Positions 6,446-14,409 of a DNA stretch of 21,556 nt are shown one piece after another. The position numbers and the translations under genes were made by a program. Within the stretch, counting starts at the first letter, position 1, and each line of letters opens with the position of its first letter. This stretch comes from Rhodospirillaceae bacterium (GTDB lineage: Bacteria > Pseudomonadota > Alphaproteobacteria > Dongiales > Dongiaceae): contig JAEUKU010000168.1 of NCBI GenBank assembly GCA_016794075.1, positions 1-21,556 of the forward strand, given 5' to 3'. The notes beneath the pieces are model-generated. The model was not told the DNA's origin and searched no databases. It was given only the letters and a program-made list of their open reading frames with translations.

Positions 6446-8245
6446 ATGGCTGATCGAAATCTCGAGCTCGGCGTCATCGGCAATTGCGCGATCGCGGCGC
6501 TGGTGGATGCCGATGGCGCGATCGTGTGGTCCTGCTTCCCGCGCCTCGACCAGGATCCGGTCTTTTGCGCCCTGCTCGATAACGGCGCTGCCGCGGATGG
6601 CGGCGAAGGCGCCTTCGCCATCGAGCTCAAGGACCGCTGCAACAGCGCGCAACGCTATCTCGACAATTCGGCGATCCTGGAGACCGTGCTCAGCGACCAG
6701 ACCGGCAACGCCGTCGAGATCACCGATTTCTGCCCGCGCTTCCAGCGGTTCGGCCGCGTCTACCGTCCTCCCACCATCATCCGCCGGGTGCGGGCGATCT
6801 CCGGGCGGCCCATCGTCACCGTCAGGATCAAGCCGCGCATGGCCTATGGCGCCATCGCGCCGCAGATCACGCGCGGCAGCAACCATATGCGCTTCGTCGG
6901 GCCGGACCAGGCGCTGCGTCTCACCACCAACGCGCCGATCTCGTACCTGCTCGAGGCGCGCAGCTTCCGCCTCGGCGAGGATCTGTGGTTCGTGCTGGGC
7001 TCGGACGAGACGGTGCCGCAGGACATCGCCGATTTCGGCCGCAACCACCTGGAGGCGACGCTCGACCACTGGCAGACCTGGGTGCGCGGCCTTTCAATTC
7101 CCTTCGAGTGGCAGGAGGCGGTGATCCGCGCCGCCATCACGCTGAAGCTGTGCAATTTCGAGGAGACCGGCGCCATCGTCGCCGCCCTCACCACCTCCAT
7201 TCCCGAAGCGCCGCACACGCAGCGCAACTGGGATTACCGCTTCTGCTGGATCCGCGATGCCTTCTTCGTCATCCGCGTGCTGAACCAGCTCGGCGTCACC
7301 CGCACGATGGAGGACTACGTCCGCTTCATCACCGACATCGTCGACGATACGCGCGACGACGGCATCCAGCCGGTCTATGGCGTGGCGCGCGAGTCGCATC
7401 TGGAGGAAACCATCGCCGCCGACCTCGCCGGCTATCGCGGCATGGGGCCGGTCAGGGTCGGCAACCAGGCCTATGTCCAGGTGCAGAACGACGTCTATGG
7501 TGGCCTGGTGCTGGCCTGCACCCACGTCTTCTTCGACCAGCGCCTGATCCGCCAATCGGCCAATCACGCCTTGTTCGAGCAACTGGAGGCGATCGGCCGG
7601 CGCGCCGAGGCGGTGTTCGACCAGCCCGATGCGGGACCGTGGGAGCTGCGCAATTCCGCCGCCGTGCACACCTTTTCCGCGGTGATGAGCTGGGCGGCGT
7701 GCGACCGCCTGGCCAAGATCGCCGCCGTCCTCGGCCGTACCGACCGGGTGGAGCGCTGGCGCAACTCCGCCGATCGCCTGCGCGGCACCATCCTGGAGCG
7801 CGCCTGGAACACCCAGCGCAATTCCCTGGTTTCGCGCTTCGACGGCGCTTCGCTCGACGCCAGCCTGCTGCTGGTGCAGCCGCTCGGCTTCCTCGAGGCC
7901 GACGATCCGCGCTTCCGCGGCACGGTGGAGGCGATCGGCGCCGAGCTGAAACAGGGCGACTTCGTCTATCGCTACGTCGAGCCGGACGATTTCGGCCGAC
8001 CGGAGACGGCCTTCACCATCTGCACCTTCTGGTACATCGACGCCCTCGCGGCGATCGGCCAGCGCGACGAGGCGCGCGCGCTGTTCGAGCTGATGCTGGA
8101 ACGGCGCAACAAGCACGGCCTGCTCTCCGAGGACATCGCGCCGGCGACCGGCGAATTGTGGGGCAACTATCCGCAGACCTATTCCCTGGTCGGTCTGATC
8201 AACTCGGCGATGAAGCTGAGCCTGTCCTGGGAGGAGGCCTCATGA
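6446..8245 (+). CDS. Glycoside hydrolase family 15 protein (glucoamylase/trehalase-like)
   Basis: This 599-residue protein has the architecture of bacterial GH15 enzymes: an N-terminal beta-sandwich (about 1-225) starting LELGVIGNCAIAALVDADG, then an (alpha/alpha)6 barrel. Barrel landmarks are RNWDYRFCWIRDAFF (260-274), in which this family binds the terminal glucose, and LLSEDIAPATGELWGNYPQ near residue 560, where Glu562 is a candidate catalytic acid or base. No signal peptide is seen, so it is cytoplasmic. The enzymes hydrolyse terminal alpha-glucosidic bonds; some GH15 members are trehalases. The neighbour otsA, whose ATG overlaps this stop codon (ATGA), makes a role in trehalose or alpha-glucan turnover likely, but the substrate is inferred. 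The start follows GGGGCGA. The synthase and a hydrolase are thus made from one transcript. Confidence 0.88.
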   Translation: MADRNLELGVIGNCAIAALVDADGAIVWSCFPRLDQDPVFCALLDNGAAADGGEGAFAIELKDRCNSAQRYLDNSAILETVLSDQTGNAVEITDFCPRFQRFGRVYRPPTIIRRVRAISGRPIVTVRIKPRMAYGAIAPQITRGSNHMRFVGPDQALRLTTNAPISYLLEARSFRLGEDLWFVLGSDETVPQDIADFGRNHLEATLDHWQTWVRGLSIPFEWQEAVIRAAITLKLCNFEETGAIVAALTTSIPEAPHTQRNWDYRFCWIRDAFFVIRVLNQLGVTRTMEDYVRFITDIVDDTRDDGIQPVYGVARESHLEETIAADLAGYRGMGPVRVGNQAYVQVQNDVYGGLVLACTHVFFDQRLIRQSANHALFEQLEAIGRRAEAVFDQPDAGPWELRNSAAVHTFSAVMSWAACDRLAKIAAVLGRTDRVERWRNSADRLRGTILERAWNTQRNSLVSRFDGASLDASLLLVQPLGFLEADDPRFRGTVEAIGAELKQGDFVYRYVEPDDFGRPETAFTICTFWYIDALAAIGQRDEARALFELMLERRNKHGLLSEDIAPATGELWGNYPQTYSLVGLINSAMKLSLSWEEAS

Positions 8246-9663
8246 GCCGGCTGGTCGTCGTCTCCAACCGCGTCAGCCTGCCGAGCGAGCGCGCGGCGCG
8301 CGCCGGCGGCCTCGCCGTGGCGATCCGCGAGGCGCTCGACCGCCATGGCGGCCTGTGGTTCGGCTGGAGCGGGGAGACCGCAGAGAGCCCCGACGGGCAC
8401 GCCGCGACGGTCACCAAGGGCAGGATCGACTACGCGGTGATCGACCTGACCGAGGCGGAGTTCGAGGGCTTCTACAACGGCTATGCCAACTCGACGCTGT
8501 GGCCGCTGTTCCACTATCGCCTCGGCCTGGTGAAGTTCCAGCGCGCCGACTTCAAGACCTATCTGGCGGTCAATGCGCGCTTCGCCGCGGCGCTGGCGCC
8601 GCTGCTGCGGCCGGACGACGTGGTGTGGATCCACGATTACCAGCTGCTGCCGCTGGCCGGCGAATTGCGCAAGCTGGGCGTCACCAACCGGATCGGCTTT
8701 TTCCTGCACATCCCGCTGCCCGGCGTCGACACGCTGGCGGTGCTGCCCGGCCTCGGCACGCTGATGCGCGGGCTGATCGCCGCGGACCTGATCGGCTTCC
8801 AGACCGAGCGCGACCTGCAGAACTTCTATGACTTCGTGCGCCAGGAGGCGAGCGGAACGGTGCACGCGGACGGCACCGTCGCCTGCTTCGACCGGGAGCT
8901 GGAGGCCGGGGCCTTTCCCATCGGCATCGACGCCCAGGGCTTCGCCGCCTTGGCCGAGAAAGCCGTTACCCAGCCCGATTGCGTGCAGCTGAAGGAGGGG
9001 TTGGGCACGCGCAAGCTGATGATCGCCATCGACCGGCTCGACTACAGCAAGGGCATTCCCAACCGGTTCGAGGCCTGCGAGGAATTGCTGCGCAGCCACC
9101 CGGAGCATCGTGGCCGTGTCGATCTGGTGCAGATCGCCTCGCCCAGCCGGTCGGAGGTCGCTTCCTATCGTGACCTGCGGCGCGAGATCGACCGCCTGAG
9201 CGGCCGGGTCAACAGCGCCTTCTCCGAGCTGCATTGGGCACCGATTCGCTATCTGGCCCGCACCTATCCGCGCAAGTCGCTCGCCGGGTTCTGTCGCATC
9301 GCCCAGGTCGGCGTGGTGACGCCGCTGCGCGACGGCATGAATCTGGTGGCCAAGGAGTATGTCGCGGCGCAGGATCCGGAAGATCCCGGCGTGCTCATTC
9401 TCTCGCGCTTCGCCGGCGCGGCGGCACAGCTATCCAGCGCGCTGATCGTCAATCCGTTCGATGTGGACCAATGCGCAGAGGCAATGCACCGCGCCCTGAC
9501 CATGCCGCTCGCCGAGCGCAAGGAGCGCTGGCAGGCGGCGATGGCCGTGGTCGGCCGCAGCGACGTACGCACCTGGTGGACCAGCTTCACCACGCGCCTG
9601 CGCAACGCCGACAGCCGTGCCGGCATCACCCCGAGCCGATCACTGGCGCTGCGGTCAGACTGA
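8242..9663 (+). CDS. otsA: Alpha,alpha-trehalose-phosphate synthase (UDP-forming), OtsA
   Basis: This 473-residue GT20 glycosyltransferase makes trehalose-6-phosphate from UDP-glucose and glucose-6-phosphate in the cytoplasm. Recognisable parts are the N-terminal strand RLVVVSNRVSLP followed by AGGL (21-24) for the acceptor and UDP loop, GGLWFGWSGE (36-45), YANSTLWPLFHY (81-92), WIHDYQLLPLAG (129-140), FFLHIPLPG (153-161), DRLDYSKGIPNR (264-275) with Arg265 and Lys270 of the donor phosphate site, and PLRDGMNLVAKEYVA (361-375) with Asp364 and Glu372. Length matches the family. The ATG overlaps the GH15 stop by 4 bp, and GAGGAGG at 8231-8237 is a strong ribosome binding site. The phosphatase partner otsB is convergent, ending 15 bp downstream, instead of lying in the same operon. 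Confidence 0.96.
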   Translation: MSRLVVVSNRVSLPSERAARAGGLAVAIREALDRHGGLWFGWSGETAESPDGHAATVTKGRIDYAVIDLTEAEFEGFYNGYANSTLWPLFHYRLGLVKFQRADFKTYLAVNARFAAALAPLLRPDDVVWIHDYQLLPLAGELRKLGVTNRIGFFLHIPLPGVDTLAVLPGLGTLMRGLIAADLIGFQTERDLQNFYDFVRQEASGTVHADGTVACFDRELEAGAFPIGIDAQGFAALAEKAVTQPDCVQLKEGLGTRKLMIAIDRLDYSKGIPNRFEACEELLRSHPEHRGRVDLVQIASPSRSEVASYRDLRREIDRLSGRVNSAFSELHWAPIRYLARTYPRKSLAGFCRIAQVGVVTPLRDGMNLVAKEYVAAQDPEDPGVLILSRFAGAAAQLSSALIVNPFDVDQCAEAMHRALTMPLAERKERWQAAMAVVGRSDVRTWWTSFTTRLRNADSRAGITPSRSLALRSD

Positions 9664-9678
9664 GCCGCCGGAAACATT

Positions 9679-10416
9679 CTAGCCCGCCAGCCGCGCCAGC
9701 AGGCGCAACACGTCATCAGGCCCGCTGAGCTTGCGCGTGGCCAGCGTCGGACGCCGTTCGCCGACGATGATGGCGGTGCCGCCGAGCTCGATCGCCACGG
9801 CGAAACCGTCCTCGTCGGTGACGTCATCGCCGATGAAGATCGGCCGGCGCCCGCGAAACGGCGCCTCGGCCATCAGGCGGCGCAACGCCTCGCCCTTGTT
9901 GTGCGCGGGCGAGCGGATCTCCAGCACATGGTCGCCCTGCAGCAGCGCGAGGTCCGACCGCCCGCCGGATTCCAGCAGCGCGCGCAGCATGGCGCGCAGC
10001 TCGTCCGCCAGGTGCGGCGCCAGGCGGTAATGCACGGCGATGCCGGCGCGCTTCGGCTCGATGAGGATGGCCGGCCAGCGCTCGGTCCAGCGGGTGATTT
10101 CCGCGACCAGCCCGGCGAGGTCGGGGGCCGGCCCCGGCCGCAGCACCGGCTGGCCCGCGCCCAGGCGGAACTCCGCCCCGTGGCTGCCCGCCAGATAGCC
10201 GACCGCGCCGCCGGTGAGCTGGTCGATCGAGGCGATCTCGCGGCCGGAAACCAGCGCCAGCGCGCCGCCGAGGCGCTTCGCCGCGCCGCCCAGCAGCGCC
10301 GGCAGCGCCGGGTCCGCCACCACGGCGGCCGGATTGGCCGCAATCGGCACCAGCGTGCCGTCGACATCGAGGAACAGCGCCAGCGTCGCGGTGGTTTCCG
10401 GCGGCTCGAAAGGCAT
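9679..10416 (-). CDS. otsB: Trehalose-6-phosphate phosphatase, OtsB
   Basis: This 245-residue HAD-superfamily phosphatase removes phosphate from trehalose-6-phosphate. HAD motif I is LFLDVDGTLVP, with nucleophile Asp17 and Asp19; motif II is LVSGRE (55-60); motif III involves Lys174 in NKGEAL; motif IV is IGDDVTDEDGF (195-205), whose acidic residues bind magnesium. The cap sequence EPKRAGIAVHYR (120-131) is typical of trehalose phosphatases. The ATG at 10416 has AGGA 8 bases upstream; an in-frame TTG at 10443 is less likely. It runs opposite to otsA and ends 15 bp from its stop, with no obvious terminator hairpin between, so the transcripts may overlap at their 3' ends. It starts 83 bp from the divergent metallo-beta-lactamase gene. 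Confidence 0.95.
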   Translation of the reverse strand: MPFEPPETTATLALFLDVDGTLVPIAANPAAVVADPALPALLGGAAKRLGGALALVSGREIASIDQLTGGAVGYLAGSHGAEFRLGAGQPVLRPGPAPDLAGLVAEITRWTERWPAILIEPKRAGIAVHYRLAPHLADELRAMLRALLESGGRSDLALLQGDHVLEIRSPAHNKGEALRRLMAEAPFRGRRPIFIGDDVTDEDGFAVAIELGGTAIIVGERRPTLATRKLSGPDDVLRLLARLAG

Positions 10417-10499
10417 TCGCTTTGTCCTATCCCTGATTCGCAAGTGATCCTAAAGTCGCTGCGTCCCGATCGGAAGCCTGGCCTACCGGAGATTTATGC

Positions 10500-12119
10500 A
10501 TGGCCGTCACGCTCACTTTTCACGGCGCCGCTGGAACCGTCACCGGCTCGCACTACGTGCTGCAGACGCCGCGCGCACGCATCGCCGTCGATTGCGGCAT
10601 GTTCCAGGGGCCGAAGATCCTCAAGGAGCTGAACTACCAGGAGCTGCCTTCGGATCCGGCGCATCTTGACGCCGTGGTGCAGACGCATGCCCATACCGAC
10701 CATTCCGGCATGCTGCCCAAGCTGGTGAAGTCCGGCTTCCGCGGGCCGATCTTCGCCACCGAGGGCACCCGCGACCTGCTGGAATGGATGCTGCCCGATT
10801 CCGCCGGCATCCAGGAGGGCGAGGTGGAGCAGCTGAACCGGCAGAACCGCCGGCGCGGCCTGCCGCCGGTGGTGCCGGTCTATGACGGCGACGACGCCCG
10901 GCGCACCCTGAAGCATATCAAGCCGGTCGCCTACGACACCTGGCAGGAGGTCGCGCACGGCATCCGCGGGCGCTGGTGGAACGCCGGGCACATCCTGGGC
11001 TCCGCCTCGATCGAACTGGAGGTCGAAACCGGCAACGACAAGCTGCCGCGGCTCGGCATCCTGTTCTCGGGCGATCTCGGCCCGCGCCAAGGCGCCTTGC
11101 AGACGCCCTCCACCGGACCGCAGGGGATGGACTACGTGCTGTGCGAATCCACCTATGGCGACCGCGAGCGCGAGGATCTCGACGACGACAAGCGCCGCGC
11201 CATCCTGGAGAAGGAGGTGAAGACGGCGCTCGACGCGGGCGGCAATCTGCTGATCCCCGCCTTCGCCATCGAGCGCAGCCAGGAGCTGCTCGGCGACCTC
11301 GTCTATCTGATGGCGCGCAAGCGCCTGCCGAGGGCGCCGGTCTATCTCGATTCGCCGCTGGCAATCGGCGCCACGGAAGTGTTCGAGCGCCATCTGCACC
11401 TGATGGACGATGTCGACAATGGCGGCATGAGCCCGTTCCGCGCGCCCAACGTGCATTTCGTCGAATCGGTGGAGCAGAGCCAGGCGCTGAATCGCATCGC
11501 CGGCGGCGCCATCATCATCGCCTCCAGCGGCATGTGCGACGCGGGACGCATCCGCCACCATCTGCGCCACAACATCTGGCGGCCGCAGACCACGGTGCTG
11601 CTGATCGGCTATCAGGCGCCGGGAACGCTCGGCCGGCTGCTCCAGGACGGCGCGCCGCGGGTCAAGCTGATGGGCGAGGAGATCGAGGTCAAGGCGCGGA
11701 TCCGCAAACTGGAGATCTATTCCGGCCATGCCGATCGCGGCGATTTGCGCAACTGGGTCAAGGCGCGGCTGCCGATCGCGCGCGGCCTGTTCCTGGTCCA
11801 TGGCGAGATCGGGGCGCTGGCGGGAATGCGCGACAGCGTGCTGACCCTCGGGCTCGACGCGGAGCGCGTGATCCTGCCCGAGCTCGATCAGCGCTTCCAG
11901 CTCGACCGCCAGGATGGCGCGCTGGCGCTCGAGGACGGCCGCCGGCTCGAACCGACCCGGGCGGAAGAGGTCCGGCGCGGCTGGGACTGGCACAACGAGC
12001 TGTCCGCGGTATCGCTCGATCTGCGCCGGCAGCTCGACGATCTCGGCGACGACAAGGCGCGCATGAAGCTGCTCAAGGACCTGCGCCGCATGCTGGAGAA
12101 GACCGGCTCAGCCTCGTAG
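10500..12119 (+). CDS. Beta-CASP metallo-beta-lactamase fold protein (RNA specificity domain)
   Basis: This 539-residue protein is of the CPSF73/YSH1-like group, whose characterised members are zinc-dependent RNA nucleases. The metal site is complete: HAHTDH at residues 63-68, His164 in NAGHILGSAS, the acidic FSGDLGP motif, and the later YSGHADRGDL. The beta-CASP insert is recognisable from ESTYGDRE, IPAFAIERSQELL and SSGMCDAGRIRHHL, with LFLVHGE in the C-terminal RMMBL part. A charged C-terminal extension (about 465-539) runs beyond the core and ends in a lysine/arginine-rich helix. GGAG at 10488-10491 is 8 bases before the ATG. It is expected to be cytoplasmic; the RNA target is unknown. 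Its 3' end overlaps that of the convergent LysR gene by 12 bp. It has no evident link to the trehalose genes. Confidence 0.9.
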   Translation: MAVTLTFHGAAGTVTGSHYVLQTPRARIAVDCGMFQGPKILKELNYQELPSDPAHLDAVVQTHAHTDHSGMLPKLVKSGFRGPIFATEGTRDLLEWMLPDSAGIQEGEVEQLNRQNRRRGLPPVVPVYDGDDARRTLKHIKPVAYDTWQEVAHGIRGRWWNAGHILGSASIELEVETGNDKLPRLGILFSGDLGPRQGALQTPSTGPQGMDYVLCESTYGDREREDLDDDKRRAILEKEVKTALDAGGNLLIPAFAIERSQELLGDLVYLMARKRLPRAPVYLDSPLAIGATEVFERHLHLMDDVDNGGMSPFRAPNVHFVESVEQSQALNRIAGGAIIIASSGMCDAGRIRHHLRHNIWRPQTTVLLIGYQAPGTLGRLLQDGAPRVKLMGEEIEVKARIRKLEIYSGHADRGDLRNWVKARLPIARGLFLVHGEIGALAGMRDSVLTLGLDAERVILPELDQRFQLDRQDGALALEDGRRLEPTRAEEVRRGWDWHNELSAVSLDLRRQLDDLGDDKARMKLLKDLRRMLEKTGSAS

Positions 12120-12968
12120 CGCCGCCTTCGCCAGCTGCTCGATCCGCCCGGCGACCGCGGCGACCTGCGGCGCGCGCAGGCGTTCCGCTTCGCCGATCAG
12201 CCAGAGCGGCCGCTTCAGCACCGCGGCCGGGCCGCAACGCTGCAGCCGCGGGTGGCGATCGCCGATCAGGTGCGGCAGCACCACGCGCGCCGCGCCGCCG
12301 GCGGCGATGGCGGCGAGAGTCTGCAGCTTGCCGGCACGGAACTGGATGCCGCCGGACTTCGCCGCCGCCTCGACGAAACGCACCTCCGGCAGAGGCGCCA
12401 TTGCGGCGTCCAGCGCGGCCCAGGGCAGCCTGGCGGGATCGACGTCGTTCGCCGCGTAGACGGCATAGCGGACCCAGCCGATCTGTCGCGCGCCTTTGCG
12501 CGAGCCCTGCGGCGGGCCGAGACGCAAGGCGAGATCGGCCTCGCGCCGCGCCACATTCACGTTCTTGTCCTCCGACAGCAGGTCGATGGCGAGATGCGGC
12601 CCAGCCAGGATGCGGATCTGCGGCGCCAGCAGATGATCGCAGAGGAAGGCGAGACTGGTGATCCGCACCGGCCGCCGCGGCGCCTTGGCAACACCGCCGG
12701 CGACCAGGTCGCGCGCCTCGGCGAGCCTGCGCGCCGCCTCGGCCAGTGACGGCAGCAGCGCACGGCACGCGACGGTCGGTTCCAGCCGCCCGGAGCGGCG
12801 GGTCAGCAGGCGGCGGCCGAGGCGCGACTCCAGCCGGGCGAGCCGCCGCCCGATGGTGGTGGCATCGACGCGAAGCCGTGCCGCCGCACCGCTGAGCGTG
12901 CCGGATTCCAACGCGGCAAGCAGCGTCTGCCAGCCTTCCCAGTTCTCTCGACCATCGAAGTGTTCCAT
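12108..12968 (-). CDS. LysR-family transcriptional regulator
   Basis: This 286-residue protein has an N-terminal winged HTH at about residues 10-68 (WQTLLAALESGTLSGAAARL, then TTIGRRLARLESRLG and LLTRRSGRLEPT), followed by a linker helix and a periplasmic-binding-like effector domain. Length is slightly under the usual 290-310. It is divergent from the isochorismatase-type hydrolase at 13093 with a 124-bp spacer, the common arrangement for a LysR protein that controls its neighbour. A 14-bp inverted repeat in that spacer, 18 bp from this start, is a candidate binding site and would suit autorepression. The ATG at 12968 is the first plausible start of the HTH. Its 3' end overlaps the beta-CASP gene tail to tail by 12 bp. 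The effector cannot be deduced. Confidence 0.9.
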   Translation of the reverse strand: MEHFDGRENWEGWQTLLAALESGTLSGAAARLRVDATTIGRRLARLESRLGRRLLTRRSGRLEPTVACRALLPSLAEAARRLAEARDLVAGGVAKAPRRPVRITSLAFLCDHLLAPQIRILAGPHLAIDLLSEDKNVNVARREADLALRLGPPQGSRKGARQIGWVRYAVYAANDVDPARLPWAALDAAMAPLPEVRFVEAAAKSGGIQFRAGKLQTLAAIAAGGAARVVLPHLIGDRHPRLQRCGPAAVLKRPLWLIGEAERLRAPQVAAVAGRIEQLAKAALRG

Positions 12969-12985
12969 GTCGCCCTCGCCGAATG

Positions 12986-12999
12986 CTGCAAAAATGCAG
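12986..12999. promoter_or_regulatory. Candidate LysR operator: CTGCA-N4-TGCAG
   Basis: A perfect inverted repeat (CTGCA, AAAA, TGCAG) lies between the LysR gene and the hydrolase gene, close to the LysR start. A second, weaker inverted repeat (GGTTG at 13020-13024, CAACC at 13033-13037) is nearer the middle of the spacer. LysR proteins usually bind one regulatory and one activation site, so two elements would fit. Binding is inferred from position only. Confidence 0.4.
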
Positions 13000-13092
13000 G
13001 GTGATGCCGAACTGTTCCCGGTTGGGAGTCGGCAACCTCCGCGTCTATCTTCGCCCGCAGTTGCCTTGCGCCGTCAAGTGGAGGAGATCGTC

Positions 13093-13692
13093 ATGAACCT
13101 GCCAAGCCCGCCGACCCTGCTTCAACTCCGAGGCGTCAGCCTGCCGCTGGCGCGTCTCTCGGATGCGACGCTGGTGATCATCGATGCCCAGGTGGAATAC
13201 CGAACCGGATTGGTGCCGCTCGCCGGGATCGACCGCGCACTGGACCGAATCGCCGCGTTGCTGGCGCGGGTGCGCGCCGCCGGCACGCCGATCCTGCATG
13301 TGCGCCAGCAGGGCCAGGCCGGCAGCCTGTTCGACGGCGACGGGGGTGCCTTCCTGCCGCAGGCGGCGCCCTTTGACGCCGAGCCGGTGATCGTGAAGCG
13401 GTTGCCCAACGCCTTCGCCGGCACCGACCTGCACGAACGGCTGCAGGCGATCGGTCGGCGCAACCTCATCCTGGTCGGCTTCATGACGCATATGTGCGTC
13501 AGCGCCACCGCGCGCGCCGCCTTGGACCTCGGCCATGCCGCAACCATCGCCGCGGATTGCACCGCCACGCGCGCGCTGCCCGCCAGCGGGGACGGCGCGG
13601 CAATCGCGGCCGACGTAGTGCAGCGCGTCGCCCTGGCGGAGCTTGCCGACCGCTTCGCCAGCGTGGCGGAGAGCGCAGCGATCGGACCCTAG
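13093..13692 (+). CDS. Isochorismatase-family cysteine hydrolase
   Basis: This 199-residue cytoplasmic enzyme is of the isochorismatase-like alpha/beta fold. The catalytic triad is complete: Asp31 in LVIIDAQVEY, Lys102 in VIVKRLPNAF, and nucleophile Cys135 in GFMTHMCVSATAR, the segment that usually carries a cis-peptide before the cysteine. Members hydrolyse amides such as nicotinamide, carbamates or ureido compounds, or isochorismate; nothing here decides the substrate, and the sequence lacks siderophore or nicotinamide context. The ATG at 13093 has GGAGGAGA 6 bases upstream, a strong ribosome binding site. It is divergently paired with a LysR regulator, probably its activator or repressor. 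A long hairpin with a T-run follows the stop, so it is likely transcribed alone. Length is typical (180-220). Confidence 0.9.
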   Translation: MNLPSPPTLLQLRGVSLPLARLSDATLVIIDAQVEYRTGLVPLAGIDRALDRIAALLARVRAAGTPILHVRQQGQAGSLFDGDGGAFLPQAAPFDAEPVIVKRLPNAFAGTDLHERLQAIGRRNLILVGFMTHMCVSATARAALDLGHAATIAADCTATRALPASGDGAAIAADVVQRVALAELADRFASVAESAAIGP

Positions 13693-13750
13693 AGCAGGTC
13701 GGGATATGCGGTCGCCTGCGCCCTGCGCGGCGTCATCGAGGAACGTAATC

Positions 13751-13791
13751 CGCCGTGCCGGACCTATCCGGCGCGGCGATGCGCATTTTTT
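13751..13791 (+). terminator. Candidate terminator after the isochorismatase-family gene
   Basis: An 11-bp stem (CGCCGTGCCGG with CCGGCGCGGCG, one G-U pair in RNA) closes a 6-base ACCTAT loop at 13751-13778. It lies 58 bp after the hydrolase stop and is followed by six T at 13786-13791. The T-run is 7 bases below the stem, separated by ATGCGCA, which is farther than in a classical intrinsic terminator and may weaken it. Confidence 0.55.
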
Positions 13792-13831
13792 CCGTGCAGG
13801 AAATGCTGTTCAGTCGCATAAACGGTTTGGT

Positions 13832-13861
13832 AATGGCTTCATGCCATTGGAATTCAATGGC
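13832..13861. promoter_or_regulatory. Three alternating AATGGC/GCCATT elements over the PAS_5 start
   Basis: AATGGC (13832-13837), GCCATT(G) (13843-13849) and (C)AATGGC (13855-13861) occur in alternating orientation. The middle copy can pair with either neighbour: 6 bp with a 5-base loop on the left, or 7 bp with a 5-base loop on the right, so two mutually exclusive hairpins are possible. The ATG at 13841 sits in the loop of the first. It could be a paired operator or an RNA switch on translation; neither is proven. Confidence 0.45.
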
Positions 13862-14347
13862 CCACTTGCACGGCGCGTGATGAGCCTCGTGACCCTGACG
13901 GATATCCGCGACAACCGGCTGCGGAGCTTGTTCCAGTACTGGAGCAGCAAGCTGCGCGGGCGCACCATGCCCGCGCGGCGCGATCTCGATCCGCTGGAGA
14001 TGCGGCCCTGGCTCGGCAACCTGGTGCTGGTCGATTTCCCGGGCGATCTCAAGGACTACCGGATCCGCCTGGAAGGCGTGAATGTGGTGCAGTTTTACGG
14101 CTCTTCCCGCACCGGGCGGGGGATCGAGGCGATGACCTCGGACCTCGAGCGGAAGGTGGTCCTGCCGCAATATTTCTCGGTGGTCGAGAGCAAGCAGCCG
14201 GCCTATTACGAGGCCGAGTTCATCAGCAGCGAAGGCGTGCTCACCTACCAGCACAAGCTGGTCCTGCCTCTTTCCGATGACGGGGAACGGGTTAACATGA
14301 CCCTCGCCGGCATCTATTTTGACCGGGTGCCGGCGGAAGCGGGCTAG
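13841..14347 (+). CDS. PAS domain-containing protein (PAS_5 family)
   Basis: This small soluble protein (168 residues) is of the PAS_5/PF07310 type, common in alphaproteobacteria and without an output domain. The typical pattern is visible: RLRSLFQYWSSKLRGRTMPA (27-46), RRDLDPLEMRPWLGNLVLVD (47-66), DYRIRLEGVNVVQFYG and GRGIE, then EAEFISSEGVLTYQHKLVLP near the C-terminus. The function of the family is unknown; it probably senses a ligand or modulates a partner. The start is uncertain: ATG 13841 gives 168 residues and ATG 13880 gives 155, and neither has a clear Shine-Dalgarno. The region just before and over ATG 13841 is occupied by alternating inverted repeats, which argues for a regulated leader and perhaps for 13880. 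The next gene encodes a PAS histidine kinase, so a signalling link is possible. Confidence 0.85.
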   Translation: MPLEFNGPLARRVMSLVTLTDIRDNRLRSLFQYWSSKLRGRTMPARRDLDPLEMRPWLGNLVLVDFPGDLKDYRIRLEGVNVVQFYGSSRTGRGIEAMTSDLERKVVLPQYFSVVESKQPAYYEAEFISSEGVLTYQHKLVLPLSDDGERVNMTLAGIYFDRVPAEAG

Positions 14348-14409
14348 GCGGTTCAAAAAAATCTGCCTAGGAAAATAACGCTACACCTCGGTCTGGGACG
14401 GGGGCGCGC

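Noticed and set aside
6985..8241. Long in-frame extension upstream of otsA
   Set aside because: It reads GH15 coding sequence in the wrong frame. The OtsA N-terminus and a strong ribosome binding site fix the start at 8242.
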